Assembly (NCBI GenBank): GCA_032433765.1
Contig: JAVIAB010000059.1
Location: 61,406,582 to 61,470,581, forward strand
Source: Megaustenia siamemsis
Lineage: Eukaryota > Mollusca > Gastropoda > Stylommatophora > Ariophantidae
Direction of reading: 5' to 3'
DNA length: 64,000 bases
The notes under the pieces are model-generated. The model worked only from the letters and a program-made list of their open reading frames with translations. It was not told where the DNA came from and made no database searches. Below, one piece after another: positions 16,895-36,266 of the stretch (its first letter is position 1; each line of letters begins with the position of its first letter). The translations under genes and the position numbers were made by a program.

Positions 16895-18715
16895 AAATTA
16901 AAAGTTATCTTGCTTTATTATAATGGGAAGCAACTCCTGTTACATTAATAGATGAGAATTCTTTATTCGTCGATATATTGTAATTGTAAATTGTCTAAAC
17001 TTTTATTCTTATGCATATTGTTTCCCAGAAAATAATTTTCTCATAAAATGTGCAAGATCCTTGAAAAGTTCAATAAGAAATTGCAAATCCTAAAGTATCT
17101 AATTAAAAGAAATGTAACTTTCCTTAATTTGTAGTTGCAAATATTATTTATTGATAATTTCCCTCAAAAATTAAAAGTTATCTTTCTTTGCTCACAGAAA
17201 AGTCAACTTCTGTCTTAAATAAGAAAACGAGGCTGTGTAAAGTACGGTGCGGTGAACATATTTTTGAAATTACGTGAAATTGTATATAAAATTTGTGTTA
17301 TTCATCTAGATACTACTGCTGTTGGCTGGCTTGTATTAGGTAAAGAAGCTGTTCACGCGATGAAGCTATGTTTCCAACATATGTTCAAAATATCCAGCAC
17401 AGGCCTCAAGATATTCTTCTACTTGTCTCTTACTATTTTCCCAAACTTTCCTGATCTATATATCTATTTTTCTTTCGAATAAAATATTGTTTATATCGGC
17501 AATGTCGTGTCCTGTATAAATCTTACTGTCTTTTGTCATTCTTGCAGTGGTGCATATAGTCTTGTCTGTAGCGTTGTATCAATGGAATATGTGGACTTTC
17601 CTCAGTCTACTATATTCAGTGCATTCTTGAAATATGTGTTCCGCTGTCTGGGGCGTCTGTCCACTTGTGCATGTAGTTGAGGTACCTATCTTGAATTTTG
17701 TAGACACGTGACTGTGAAGTCAATTGTGTCCTGTTCTAATGCGTATAATGATAACTTGTTCCCATCTATTCATATAATGAAATGCATCCTGATTTGGAGC
17801 ATTTGATCTTCTGATTGATTTGATTATCTGTATCTTATGATGGTATGTAACCGGTGCATCTGGTTGTGTGCCTGTTGCACCTTCTTTGAAAGCTGATCTG
17901 CTCTCTAGTTTCCTGGTATTCCATAGTGAGATGGAATCCACTGTAGGGCAATCCTGTGGTGTTTATAGAGTTCAGTCAATAAAGTTTGCAGATGTAGCAA
18001 CTTTCTGGATTGCAGTGCCTGGAGCACTGATCTTGCATCTGTCAAAAACTCTACAGGCTGTGGGTTAAGATTACTGTTCAGCAGTTTTTTCTATTGCCAA
18101 CTTTATTGCTTGCATTTCTGAATCGGAAGTGTGATAATATTTCATTGTTGCTATCTTTTCCATATCCCTAGTGTTATTTTTTGGGTTATCTATGTATACC
18201 CCTGCTCCCCCTTTCTTTTCTATATATTGATCGAGTCACCGCACAGAGACATTATAAACACCCTATATAACACTAGTACTACAAGGTTGATAAACTATTC
18301 AGAACTTGATTCTCAATTAAAAAATAAAAAAAAGAATGACTGTCTCTCTATTTTAATGCTTGAGATGTAAATGTCTATCGCTATTTTCATAATAGGATTT
18401 TAAGCTGCTTTCATTTTCATATTAGCATTATTAACTGTTTCTTTCTTAATAGTAGGACTTTTAAATGTATCTCTTTTCATACTAAGATTTTAAACTGCTT
18501 TTTTCTTCATGCTAGTATTTTAAATTGTCTCTCTGGTCATTCTAGAATTTTCAAAAAGGTTAACTTTTGATGCTAGAAATATAAACTCTCTTAACACCTA
18601 CATTTTAATCTCTATCTATTAATGCTAGAAATTTGAAATGCCTATCTCTCATTCTCTTTCTTCTATCTACATCTTAATGTTTAATATATATATAACTGCA
18701 TCTCTCTTTTTAGCA

Positions 18716-18754
<39 letters not shown>

Positions 18755-18895
18755 TTAATGTTAGGATTTTAAACTGCCTCTCTCCCTCTTCAATGACATG
18801 AATTATGTGCAATTGTCTATCTCCAATTCTTCTCCATTTTTCTACTACAATTTTTAATTTTCAACTGCATAGTATTTTCCTAGTTTTGTTTATAC

Positions 18896-18994
<99 letters not shown>

Positions 18995-19256
18995 CAGACT
19001 CTACAGTGAAGTGATGAGACGGCATCAGCTAATTTTTGTAAATTAACATCTTTCGAACTATGATCTATAAAAATGTTTAAAAACTTTAAACAGTTGATTA
19101 TCAGCTAAGAAATATAATAATTCTTTGAAGAATATATATTTAAATGTTACATAATATTTACAGGCATGGTTCGTTCTCACATATCAAACTTAAATGCAAT
19201 GAAGTATTCTACGTTGAATTGTTGATGAAAATGTTAATATAAACTTATATGCTTTA
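16895..19256 (+). repeat. Satellite unit 5
   Basis: 2362 bp. The fragment is at about 17454-18215 and has lost one T in a T-run near 17885, so its antisense RNase H frame differs from neighbours. CT tract 18714-18755; CT/TA tract 18895-18992. Confidence 0.95.
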
Positions 19257-21538
19257 AAATTAAAAGTTATCTTGCTTTATTATAATGGGAAGCAACTCCT
19301 GTTACATTAATAGATGAGAATTCTTTATTCGTCGATATATTGTAATTGTAAATTGTCTAAACTTTTATTCTTATGCATATTGTTTCCCAGAAAATAATTT
19401 TCTCATAAAATGTGCAAGATCCTTGAAAAGTTCAATAAGAAATTGCAAATCCTAAAGTATCTAATTAAAAGAAATGTAACTTTCCTTAATTTGTAGTTGC
19501 AAATATTAATTATTGATAATTTCTCTCAAAAATTAAAAGTTATCTTTCTTTGCTCACAGAAAAGTCAACTTCTGTCTTAAATAAGAAAACGAGGCTGTGT
19601 AAAGTCCGGTGCGGTGAACATATTTTTGAAATTACGTGAAATTGTATATAAAATTTGTGTTATTCATCTAGATACTACTGCTGTTGGCTGGCTTGTATTA
19701 GGTAAAGAAGCTGTTCACGCGATGAAGCTATGTTTCCAGCATATGTTCAAAATATCCAGCACAGGCCTCAAGATATTCTTCTACTTGTCTCTTACTATTT
19801 TCCCAAACTTTCCTGATCTATATATCTATTTTTCTTTCGAATAAAATATTGTTTATATCGGCAATGTCGTGTCCTGTATAAATCTTACTGTCTTTTGTCA
19901 TTCTTGCAGTGGTGCATATAGTCTTGTCTATAGCGTTGTATCAATGGAATATGTGGACTTTCCTCAGTCTACTATATTCAGTGCATTCTTGAAATATGTG
20001 TTCCGCTGTCTGGGGCGTCTGTCCACATGTGCATGTAGTTGAGGTACCTATCTTGAATTTTGTAGACACGTGACTGTGAAGTCAATTGTGTCCTGTTCTA
20101 ATGCGTATAATGATAACTTGTTCCCATCTATTCATATAATGAAATGCATCCTGATTTGGAGCATTTGATCTTCTGATTGATTTGATTATCTGTATCTTAT
20201 GATGGTATGTAACCGGTGCATCTGGTTGTGTGCCTGTTGCACCTTCTTTTGAAAGCTGATCTGCTCTCTAGTTTCCTGGTATTCCATAGTGAGATGGAAT
20301 CCACTGTAGGGCAATCCTGTGGTGTTTATAGAGTTCAGTCAATAAAGTTTGCAGATGTAGCAACTTTCTGGATTGCAGTGCCTGGAGCACTGATCTTGCA
20401 TCTGTCAAAAACTCTACAGGCTGTGGGTTAAGATTACTGTTCAGCAATTTTTTCTATTGCCAACTTTATTGCTTGCATTTCTGAATCGGAAGTGTGATAA
20501 TATTTCATTGTTGCTATCTTTTCCATATCTATCTATCTATCTATTGACCTCGGGCCGTAACCGGCCCATAGGGCGTAGACCAAGATACACCTTCTCCTAT
20601 ATGAATTTTTGTTCTAGCAGTTTTCTTTTAAAGATATTTTATCAAATCTCGCCATCTGTCTCTGTTCTGTGCAAGCAGTTCTATCTCATTGATGGAGCCG
20701 ATTCCTGCTGCTCTTGCCTCTCTCATCAATGTTCTTCTCAGTGTCTCCCTGGGTCTTCCTCTTTTCTTTTACCTGTTGTTTCCCATATGAGGGCTTGCTT
20801 TGCTATTCGATTATTATCTCTTTCATCACATGTCCAACGTATGACCATCGTCTTTTCTTTATTACTGAAGATATTAGTGGTTGATTGCGATTTCTCTAAT
20901 TTCCTCGTTTGTTTTGAATTCGTTCCATTCTATACCAAGTATTTTCCTTAGACTTTATTTTCGAATGCTAAGAGGAGTTTTCCATATCCCTAGTGTTATT
21001 TTTTGGGTTATCTATGTATACCCCTGCTCCCCCTTTCTTTTCTATATATTGATCGAGTCACCGCACAGAGACATTATAAACACCCTATATAACACTAGTA
21101 CTACAAGTTTGATAAACTATTCAGAACTTGATTCTCAATTAAAAAATAAAAAAAAAGAATGACTGTCTCTCTATTTTAATGCTTGAGATGTAATTGTCTA
21201 TCGCTATTTTCATAATAGGATTTTAAGCTGCTTTCATTTTCATATTAGCATTATTAACTGTTTCTTTCTTAATAGTAGGACTTTTAAATGTATCTCTTTT
21301 CATACTAAGATTTTAAACTGCTTTTTTCTTCATGCTAGTATTTTAAATTGTCTCTCTGGTCATTCTAGGATTTTCAAAAAGGTTAACTTTTGATGCTAGA
21401 AATATAAACTCTCTTAACACCTACATTTTAATCTCTATCTATTAATGCTAGAAATTTGAAATGCCTATCTCTCATTCTCTTTCTTCTATCTACATCTTAA
21501 TGTTTAATATATATATAACTGCATCTCTCTTTTTAGCA

Positions 21539-21569
<31 letters not shown>

Positions 21570-21712
21570 TCTTAATGTTAGGATTTTAAACTGCCTCTCT
21601 CCCTCTTCAATGACATGAATTATGTGCAATTGTCTATCTCCAATTCTTCTCCATTTTTCTACTACAATTTTTAATTTTCAACTGCATAGTATTTTCCTAG
21701 TTTTGTTTATAC

Positions 21713-21805
<93 letters not shown>

Positions 21806-22069
21806 TCCTAACTCTACAGTGAAGTGATGAGACGGCATCAGCTAATTTTGTAAATTAACATCTTTCGAACTATGATCTATAAAAATGTTTAAAAACTTTA
21901 AACAGTTGATTATCAGCTAAGAAATATAATAATTCTTTGAAGAATATATATTTAAATGTTACATAATATTTACAGGCATGGTTCGTTCTCACATATCAAA
22001 CTTAAATGCAATGAAGTATTCTACCGTTGAATTGTTGATGAAAATGTTAATATAAACTTATATGCTTTA
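19257..22069 (+). repeat. Satellite unit 6, interrupted by an RTE insertion
   Basis: About 2.36 kb without the insertion at 20530-20977. The fragment starts at about 19816. CT tract 21538-21572; CT/TA tract 21711-21805. The tract ends in ttcctaactc instead of ttccagactc, a variant shared only with unit 8. Confidence 0.95.
20530..20977 (-). mobile_element. 5'-truncated RTE-like copy (TAGA-tailed family), minus strand
   Basis: Inserted inside the retrotransposon fragment of satellite unit 6. The 11-bp target sequence ttttccatatc is present at 20519-20529 and 20978-20988. Read on the minus strand it begins in the C-terminal RT region, matches the 10600-11059 portion of the copy in unit 2, contains the same 3' stem-loop, and ends in a (TAGA)n tail (plus-strand atctatctatctat at 20528-20541). 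Internal small indels break the reading frame. Confidence 0.9.
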
Positions 22070-24074
22070 AAATTAAAAGTTATCTTGCTTTATTATAATG
22101 GGAAGCAACTCCTGTTACATTAATAGATGAGAATTCTTTATTCGTCGATATATTGTAATTGTAAATTGTCTAAACTTTTATTCTTATGCATATTGTTTCC
22201 CAGAAAATAATTTTCTCATAAAATGTGCAAGATCCTTGAAAAGTTCAATAAGAAATTGCAAATCCTAAAGTATCTAATTAAAAGAAATGTAACTTTCCTT
22301 AATTTGTAGTTGCAAATATTAATTATTGATAATTTCTCTCAAAAATTAAAAGTTATCTTTCTTTGCTCACAGAAAAGTCAACTTCTGTCTTAAATAAGAA
22401 AACGAGGCTGTGTAAAGTCCGGTGCGGTGAACATATTTTTGAAATTACGTGAAATTGTATATAAAATTTGTGTTATTCATCTAGATACTACTGCTGTTGG
22501 CTGGCTTGTATTAGGTAAAGAAGCTGTTCACGCAATGAAGCTATGTTTCCAGCATATGTTCAAAATATCCAGCACAGGCCTCAAGATATTCTTCTACTTG
22601 TCTCTTACTATTTTCCCAAACTTTCCTGATCTATATATCTATTTTTCTTTCGAATAAAATATTGTTTATATCGGCAATGTCGTGTCCTGTATAAATCTTA
22701 CTGTCTTTTGTCATTCTTGCAGTGGTGCATATAGTCTTGTCTATAGCGTTGTATCAATGGAATATGTGGACTTTCCTCAGTCTACTATATTCAGTGCATT
22801 CTTGAAATATGTGTTCCGCTGTCTGGGGCGTCTGTCCACTTGTGCATGCAGTTGAGGTACCTATCTTGAATTTTGTAGACACGTGACTGTGAAGTCAATT
22901 GTGTCCTGTTCTAATGCGTATAATGATAACTTGTTCCCATCTATTCATATAATGAAATGCATCCTGATTTGGAGCATTTGATCTTCTGATTGATTTGATT
23001 ATCTGTATCTTATGATGGTATGTAACCGGTGCATCTGGTTGTGTGCCTGTTGCACCTTCTTTTGAAAGCTGATCTGCTCTCTAGTTTCCTGGTATTCCAT
23101 AGTGAGATGGAATCCACTGTAGGGCAATCCTGTGGTGTTTATAGAGTTCAGTCAATAAAGTTTGCAGATGTAGCAACTTTCTGGATTGCAGTGCCTGGAG
23201 CACTGATCTTGCATCTGTCAAAAACTCTACAGGCTGTGGGTTAAGATTACTGTTCAGCAGTTTTTTCTATTGCCAACTTTATTGCTTGCATTTCTGAATC
23301 GGAAGTGTGATAATATTTCCCTGTTGCTATCTTTTCCATATATGTGTTATTTTTAGTGTTATTTTTTGGGTTATCTATGTATCCCCCATGCTCCTATGCT
23401 CCCCTTTCTTTTCTATATATTGATCGAGTCACCGCACAGAGACATTATAAACACCCTATATAACACTAGTTCTACAAGTTTGATAAACTATTCAGAATTT
23501 GATTCTCAATTAAAAAAAAAAAAAAAAAAGAATGACTGTCTCTCTATTTTAATGCTTGAGATGTAATTGTATATCGCTATTTTCATAATAGGATTTTAAG
23601 CTGCTTTCATTTTCATATTAGCATTATTAACTGTTTCTTTCTTAATAGTAGGACTTTTAAATGTATCTCTTTTCATACTAAGATTTTAAACTGCTTTTTT
23701 CTTCATGCTAGTATTTTAAATTGTCTCTCTGGTCATTCTAGAATTTTCAAAAAGGTTAACTTTTGATGCTAGAAATATAAACTCTCTTAACACCTACATT
23801 TTAATCTTATCTATTAATGCTAGAAATTTGAAATGCCTATCTCTCATTCTCTTTCTTCTATCTACATCTTAATGTTTAATATATATATAACTGCATCTCT
23901 CTTTTTAGCACTCTCTCTCTCTCTCTCTCTCTCTTAATGTTAGGATTTTAAACTGCCTCTCTCCCTCTTCAATGACATGAATTATGTGCAATTGTCTATC
24001 TCCAATTCTTCTCCATTTTTCTACTACAATTTTTAATTTTCAACTGCATAGTATTTTCCTAGTTTTGTTTATAC

Positions 24075-24105
<31 letters not shown>

Positions 24106-24132
24106 CTAGATATATATATATATATATATACT

Positions 24133-24182
<50 letters not shown>

Positions 24183-24445
24183 CAGACTCTACAGTGAAGT
24201 GATGAGACGGCATCAGCTAATTTTTGTAAATTAACATCTTTCGAACTATGATCTATAAAAATGTTTAAAAACTTTAAACAGTTGATTATCAGCTAAGAAA
24301 TATAATAATTCTTTGAAGAATATATATTTAAATGTTACATAATATTTACAGGCATGGTTCGTTCTCACATATCAAACTTAAATGCAATGAAGTATTCTAC
24401 CGTTGAATTGTTGATGAAAATGTTAATATAAACTTATATGCTTTA
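22070..24445 (+). repeat. Satellite unit 7 (dimer type B/A)
   Basis: 2376 bp. The fragment is at about 22629-23400. It carries gcaatgaag and gcatgcag upstream. Downstream it has a distinctive block: ttccctgttgc, a duplicated atgctcct segment near 23388-23400, agttctacaag and attgtatatcgc. The TA tract (24090-24180) has two ctagat interruptions. Unit 9 shares all of these. Confidence 0.95.
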
Positions 24446-26813
<2,368 letters not shown>

Positions 26814-28821
26814 AAATTAAAAGTTATCTTGCTTTATTATAATGGGAAGCAACTCCTGTTACATTAATAGATGAGAATTCTTTATTCGTCGATATATTGT
26901 AATTGTAAATTGTCTAAACTTTTATTCTTATGCATATTGTTTCCCAGAAAATAATTTTCTCATAAAATGTGCAAGATCCTTGAAAAGTTCAATAAGAAAT
27001 TGCAAATCCTAAAGTATCTAATTAAAAGAAATGTAACTTTCCTTAATTTGTAGTTGCAAATATTAATTATTGATAATTTCTCTCAAAAATTAAAAGTTAT
27101 CTTTCTTTGCTCACAGAAAAGTCAACTTCTGTCTTAAATAAGAAAACGAGGCTGTGTAAAGTCCGGTGCGGTGAACATATTTTTGAAATTACGTGAAATT
27201 GTATATAAAATTTGTGTTATTCATCTAGATACTACTGCTGTTGGCTGGCTTGTATTAGGTAAAGAAGCTGTTCACGCAATGAAGCTATGTTTCCAGCATA
27301 TGTTCAAAATATCCAGCACAGGCCTCAAGATATTCTTCTACTTGTCTCTTACTATTTTCCCAAACTTTCCTGATCTATATATCTATTTTTCTTTCGAATA
27401 AAATATTGTTTATATCGGCAATGTCGTGTCCTGTATAAATCTTACTGTCTTTTGTCATTCTTGCAGTGGTGCATATAGTCTTGTCTATAGCGTTGTATCA
27501 ATGGAATATGTGGACTTTCCTCAGTCTACTATATTCAGTGCATTCTTGAAATATGTGTTCCGCTGTCTGGGGCGTCTGTCCACTTGTGCATGCAGTTGAG
27601 GTACCTATCTTGAATTTTGTAGACACGTGACTGTGAAGTCAATTGTGTCCTGTTCTAATGCGTATAATGATAACTTGTTCCCATCTATTCATATAATGAA
27701 ATGCATCCTGATTTGGAGCATTTGATCTTCTGATTGATTTGATTATCTGTATCTTATGATGGTATGTAACCGGTGCATCTGGTTGTGTGCCTGTTGCACC
27801 TTCTTTTGAAAGCTGATCTGCTCTCTAGTTTCCTGGTATTCCATAGTGAGATGGAATCCACTGTAGGGCAATCCTGTGGTGTTTATAGAGTTCAGTCAAT
27901 AAAGTTTGCAGATGTAGCAACTTTCTGGATTGCAGTGCCTGGAGCACTGATCTTGCATCTGTCAAAAACTCTACAGGCTGTGGGTTAAGATTACTGTTCA
28001 GCAGTTTTTTCTATTGCCAACTTTATTGCTTGCATTTCTGAATCGGAAGTGTGATAATATTTCCCTGTTGCTATCTTTTCCATATAATGTGTTATTTTTA
28101 GTGTTATTTTTGGGTTATCTATGTATCCCCATGCTCCTATGCTCCCCCTTTCTTTTCTATATATTGATCGAGTCACCGCACAGAGACATTATAAACACCC
28201 TATATAACACTAGTTCTACAAGTTTGATAAACTATTCAGAATTTGATTCTCAATTAAAAAAAAAAAAAAAAGAATGACTGTCTCTCTATTTTAATGCTTG
28301 AGATGTAATTGTATATCGCTATTTTCATAATAGGATTTTAAGCTGCTTTCATTTTCATATTAGCATTATTAACTGTTTCTTTCTTAATAGTAGGACTTTT
28401 AAATGTATCTCTTTTCATACTAAGATTTTAAACTGCTTTTTTCTTCATGCTAGTATTTTAAATTGTCTCTCTGGTCATTCTAGAATTTTCAAAAAGGTTA
28501 ACTTTTGATGCTAGAAATATAAACTCTCTTAACACCTACATTTTAATCTCTATCTATTAATGCTAGAAATTTGAAATGCCTATCTCTCATTCTCTTTCTT
28601 CTATCTACATCTTAATGTTTAATATATATATATAACTGCATCTCTCTTTTTAGCACTCTCTCTCTCTCTCTCTCTCTCTCTTAATGTTAGGATTTTAAAC
28701 TGCCTCTCTCCCTCTTCAATGACATGAATTATGTGCAATTGTCTATCTCCAATTCTTCTCCATTTTTCTACTACAATTTTTAATTTTCAACTGCATAGTA
28801 TTTTCCTAGTTTTGTTTATAC

Positions 28822-28852
<31 letters not shown>

Positions 28853-28877
28853 CTAGATATATATATATATATATACT

Positions 28878-28913
<36 letters not shown>

Positions 28914-29176
28914 CAGACTCTACAGTGAAGTGATGAGACGGCATCAGCTAATTTTTGTAAATTAACATCTTTCGAACTATGATCTATAAAAATGTTTAAA
29001 AACTTTAAACAGTTGATTATCAGCTAAGAAATATAATAATTCTTTGAAGAATATATATTTAAATGTTACATAATATTTACAGGCATGGTTCGTTCTCACA
29101 TATCAAACTTAAATGCAATGAAGTATTCTACCGTTGAATTGTTGATGAAAATGTTAATATAAACTTATATGCTTTA
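26814..29176 (+). repeat. Satellite unit 9
   Basis: 2363 bp. The fragment is at about 27373-28150. It repeats the diagnostic variants of unit 7, including the double ctagat interruption of the TA tract (28834-28911). Confidence 0.95.
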
Positions 29177-31000
29177 AAATTAAAAGTTATCTTGCTTTAT
29201 TATAATGGGAAGCAACTCCTGTTACATTAATAGATGACAATTCTTTATTCGTCGATATATTGTAATTGTAAATTGTCTAAACTTTTATTCTTATGCATAT
29301 TGTTTCCCAGAAAATAATTTTCTCATAAAATGTGCAAGATCCTTGAAAAGTTCAATAAGAAATTGCAAATCCTAAAGTATCTAATTAAAAGAAATGTAAC
29401 TTTCCTTAATTTGTAGTTGCAAATATTAATTATTGATAATTTCCCTCAAAAATTAAAAGTTATCTTTCTTTGCTCACAGAAAAGTCAACTTCTGTCTTAA
29501 ATAAGAAAACGAGGCTGTGTAAAGTACGGTGCGGTGAACATATTTTTGAAATTACGTGAAATTGTATATAAAATTTGTGTTATTCATCTAGATACTACTG
29601 CTGTTGGCTGGCTTGTATTAGGTAAAGAAGCTGTTCACGCGATGAAGCTATGTTTCCAGCATATGTTCAAAATATCCAGCACAGGCCTCAAGATATTCTT
29701 CTACTTGTCTCTTACTATTTTCCCAAACTTTCCTGATCTATATATCTATTTTTCTTTCGAATAAAATATTGTTTATATCGGCAATGTCGTGTCCTGTATA
29801 AATCTTACTGTCTTTTGTCATTCTTGCAGTGGTGCATATAGTCTTGTCTATAGCGTTGTATCAATGGAATATGTGGACTTTCCTCAGTCTACTATATTCA
29901 GTGCATTCTTGAAATATGTGTTCCGCTGTCTGGGGCGTCTGTCCACTTGTGCATGTAGTTGAGGTACCTATCTTGAATTTTGTAGACACGTGACTGTGAA
30001 GTCAATTGTGTCCTGTTCTAATGCGTATAATGATAACTTGTTCCCATCTATTCATATAATGAAATGCATCCTGATTTGGAGCATTTGATCTTCTGATTGA
30101 TTTGATTATCTGTATCTTATGATGGTATGTAACCGGTGCATCTGGTTGTGTGCCTGTTGCACCTTCTTTTGAAAGCTGATCTGCTCTCTAGTTTCCTGGT
30201 ATTCCATAGTGAGATGGAATCCACTGTAGGGCAATCCTGTGGTGTTTATAGAGTTCAGTCAATAAAGTTTGCAGATGTAGCAACTTTCTGGATTGCAGTG
30301 CCTGGAGCACTGATCTTGCATCTGTCAAAAACTCTACAGGCTGTGGGTTAAGATTACTGTTCAGCTGTTTTTTCTATTGTCAACTTTATTGCTTGCATTT
30401 CTGAATCGGAAGTGTGATAATATTTCATTGTTGCTATCTTTTCCATATCCCTAGTGTTATTTTTTGGGTTATCTATGTATACCCCTGCTCCCCCTTTCTT
30501 TTCTATATATTGATCGAGTCACCGCACAGAGACACTATAAACACCCTATATAACACTAGTACTACAAGTTTGATAAACTATTCAGAACTTGATTCTCAAT
30601 TAAAAAAAAAAAAAAAAAGAATGACTGTCTCTCTATTTTAATGCTTGAGATGTAATTGTCTATCGCTATTTTCATAATAGGATTTTAAGCTGCTTTCATT
30701 TTCATATTAGCATTATTAACTGTTTCTTTCTTAATAGTAGGACTTTTAAATGTATCTCTTTTCATACTAAGATTTTAAACTGCTTTTTTCTTCATGCTAG
30801 TATTTTAAATTGTCTCTCTGGTCATTCTAGAATTTTCAAAAAGGTTAACTTTTGATGCTAGAAATATAAACTCTCTTAACACCTACATTTTAATCTCTAT
30901 CTATTAATGCTAGAAATTTGAAATGCCTATCTCTCATTCTCTTTCTTCTATCTACATCTTAATGTTTAATATATATATAACTGCATCTCTCTTTTTAGCA

Positions 31001-31033
<33 letters not shown>

Positions 31034-31178
31034 TCTCTTAATGTTAGGATTTTAAACTGCCTCTCTCCCTCTTCAATGACATGAATTATGTGCAATTGTC
31101 TATCTCCAATTCTTCTCCATTTTTCTACTACAATTTTTAATTTTCAACTGCATAGTATTTTCCTAGTTTTGTTTATAC

Positions 31179-31277
<99 letters not shown>

Positions 31278-31539
31278 CAGACTCTACAGTGAAGTGATGA
31301 GACGGCATCAGCTAATTTTTGTAAATTAACATCTTTCGAACTATGATCTATAAAAATGTTTAAAAACTTTAAACAGTTGATTATCAGCTAAGAAATATAA
31401 TAATTCTTTGAAGAATATATATTTAAATGTTACATAATATTTACAGGCATGGTTCGTTCTCACATATCAAACTTAAATGCAATGAAGTATTCTACCGTTG
31501 AATTGTTGATGAAAATGTTAATATAAACTTATATGCTTT
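29177..31539 (+). repeat. Satellite unit 10
   Basis: 2363 bp. The fragment is at about 29736-30497. The head half matches unit 8; the tail half has the common ttccagactc junction. This marks the right end of the duplicated two-unit block. Confidence 0.95.
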
Positions 31540-33362
31540 AAATTAAAAGTTATCTTGCTTTATTATAATGGGAAGCAACTCCTGTTACATTAATAGATGA
31601 GAATTCTTTATTCGTCGATATATTGTAATTGTAAATTGTCTAAACTTTTATTCTTATGCATATTGTTTCCCAGAAAATAATTTTCTCATAAAATGTGCAA
31701 GATCCTTGAAAAGTTCAATAAGAAATTGCAAATCCTAAAGTATCTAATTAAAAGAAATGTAACTTTCCTTAATTTGTAGTTGCAAATATTAATTATTGAT
31801 AATTTCTCTCAAAAATTAAAAGTTATCTTTCTTTGCTCACAGAAAAGTCAACTTCTGTCTTAAATAAGAAAACGAGGCTGTGTAAAGTCCGGTGCGGTGA
31901 ACATATTTTTGAAATTACGTGAAATTGTATATAAAATTTGTGTTATTCATCTAGATACTACTGCTGTTGGCTGGCTTGTATTAGGTAAAGAAGCTGTTCA
32001 CGCAATGAAGCTATGTTTCCAGCATATGTTCAAAATATCCAGCACAGGCCTCAAGATATTCTTCTACTTGTCTCTTACTATTTTCCCAAACTTTCCTGAT
32101 CTATATATCTATTTTTCTTTCGAATAAAATATTGTTTATATCGGCAATGTCGTGTCCTGTATAAATCTTACTGTCTTTTGTCATTCTTGCAGTGGTGCAT
32201 ATAGTCTTGTCTATAGCGTTGTATCAATGGAATATGTGGACTTTCCTCAGTCTACTATATTCAGTGCATTCTTGAAATATGTGTTCCGCTGTCTGGGGCG
32301 TCTGTCCACTTGTGCATGTAGTTGAGGTACCTATCTTGAATTTTGTAGACACGTGACTGTGAAGTCAATTGTGTCCTGTTCTAATGCGTATAATGATAAC
32401 TTGTTCCCATCTATTCATATAATGAAATGCATCCTGATTTGGAGCATTTGATCTTCTGATTGATTTGATTATCTGTATCTTATGATGGTATGTAACCGGT
32501 GCATCTGGTTGTGTGCCTGTTGCACCTTCTTTTGAAAGCTGATCTGCTCTCTAGTTTCCTGGTATTCCATAGTGAGATGGAATCCACTGTAGGGCAATCC
32601 TGTGGTGTTTATAGAGTTCAGTCAATAAAGTTTGCAGATGTAGCAACTTTCTGGATTGCAGTGCCTGGAGCACTGATCTTGCATCTGTCAAAAACTCTAC
32701 AGGCTGTGGGTTAAGATTACTGTTCAGCAGTTTTTTCTATTGCCAACTTTATTGCTTGCATTTCTGAATCGGAAGTGTGATAATATTTCATTGTTGCTAT
32801 CTTTTCCATATCCCTAGTGTTATTTTTTGGGTTATCTATGTATACCCCTGCTCCCCCTTTCTTTTCTATATATTGATCGAGTCACCGCACAGAGACACTA
32901 TAAACACCCTATATAACACTAGTACTACAAGTTTGATAAACTATTCAGAACTTGATTCTCAATTAAAAAAAAAAAAAAAAGAATGACTGTCTCTCTATTT
33001 TAATGCTTGAGATGTAATTGTCTATCGCTATTTTCATAATAGGATTTTAAGCTGCTTTCATTTTCATATTAGCATTATTAACTGTTTCTTTCTTAATAGT
33101 AGGACTTTTAAATGTATCTCTTTTCATACTAAGATTTTAAACTGCTTTTTTCTTCATGCTAGTATTTTAAATTGTCTCTCTGGTCATTCTAGAATTTTCA
33201 AAAAGGTTAACTTTTGATGCTAGAAATATAAACTCTCTTAACACCTACATTTTAATCTCTATCTATTAATGCTAGAAATTTGAAATGCCTATCTCTCATT
33301 CTCTTTCTTCTATCTACATCTTAATGTTTAATATATATATAACTGCATCTCTCTTTTTAGCA

Positions 33363-33395
<33 letters not shown>

Positions 33396-33540
33396 TCTCT
33401 TAATGTTAGGATTTTAAACTGCCTCTCTCCCTCTTCAATGACATGAATTATGTGCAATTGTCTATCTCCAATTCTTCTCCATTTTTCTACTACAATTTTT
33501 AATTTTCAACTGCATAGTATTTTCCTAGTTTTGTTTATAC

Positions 33541-33634
<94 letters not shown>

Positions 33635-33897
33635 CAGACTCTACAGTGAAGTGATGAGACGGCATCAGCTAATTTTTGTAAATTAACATCTTTCGAACTA
33701 TGATCTATAAAAATGTTTAAAAACTTTAAACAGTTGATTATCAGCTAAGAAATATAATAATTCTTTGAAGAATATATATTTAAATGTTACATAATATTTA
33801 CAGGCATGGTTCGTTCTCACATATCAAACTTAAATGCAATGAAGTATTCTACCGTTGAATTGTTGATGAAAATGTTAATATAAACTTATATGCTTTA
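31540..33897 (+). repeat. Satellite unit 11
   Basis: 2358 bp. The fragment is at about 32099-32860. CT tract 33361-33401; CT/TA tract 33541-33632, uninterrupted. Confidence 0.95.
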
Positions 33898-36266
<2,369 letters not shown>
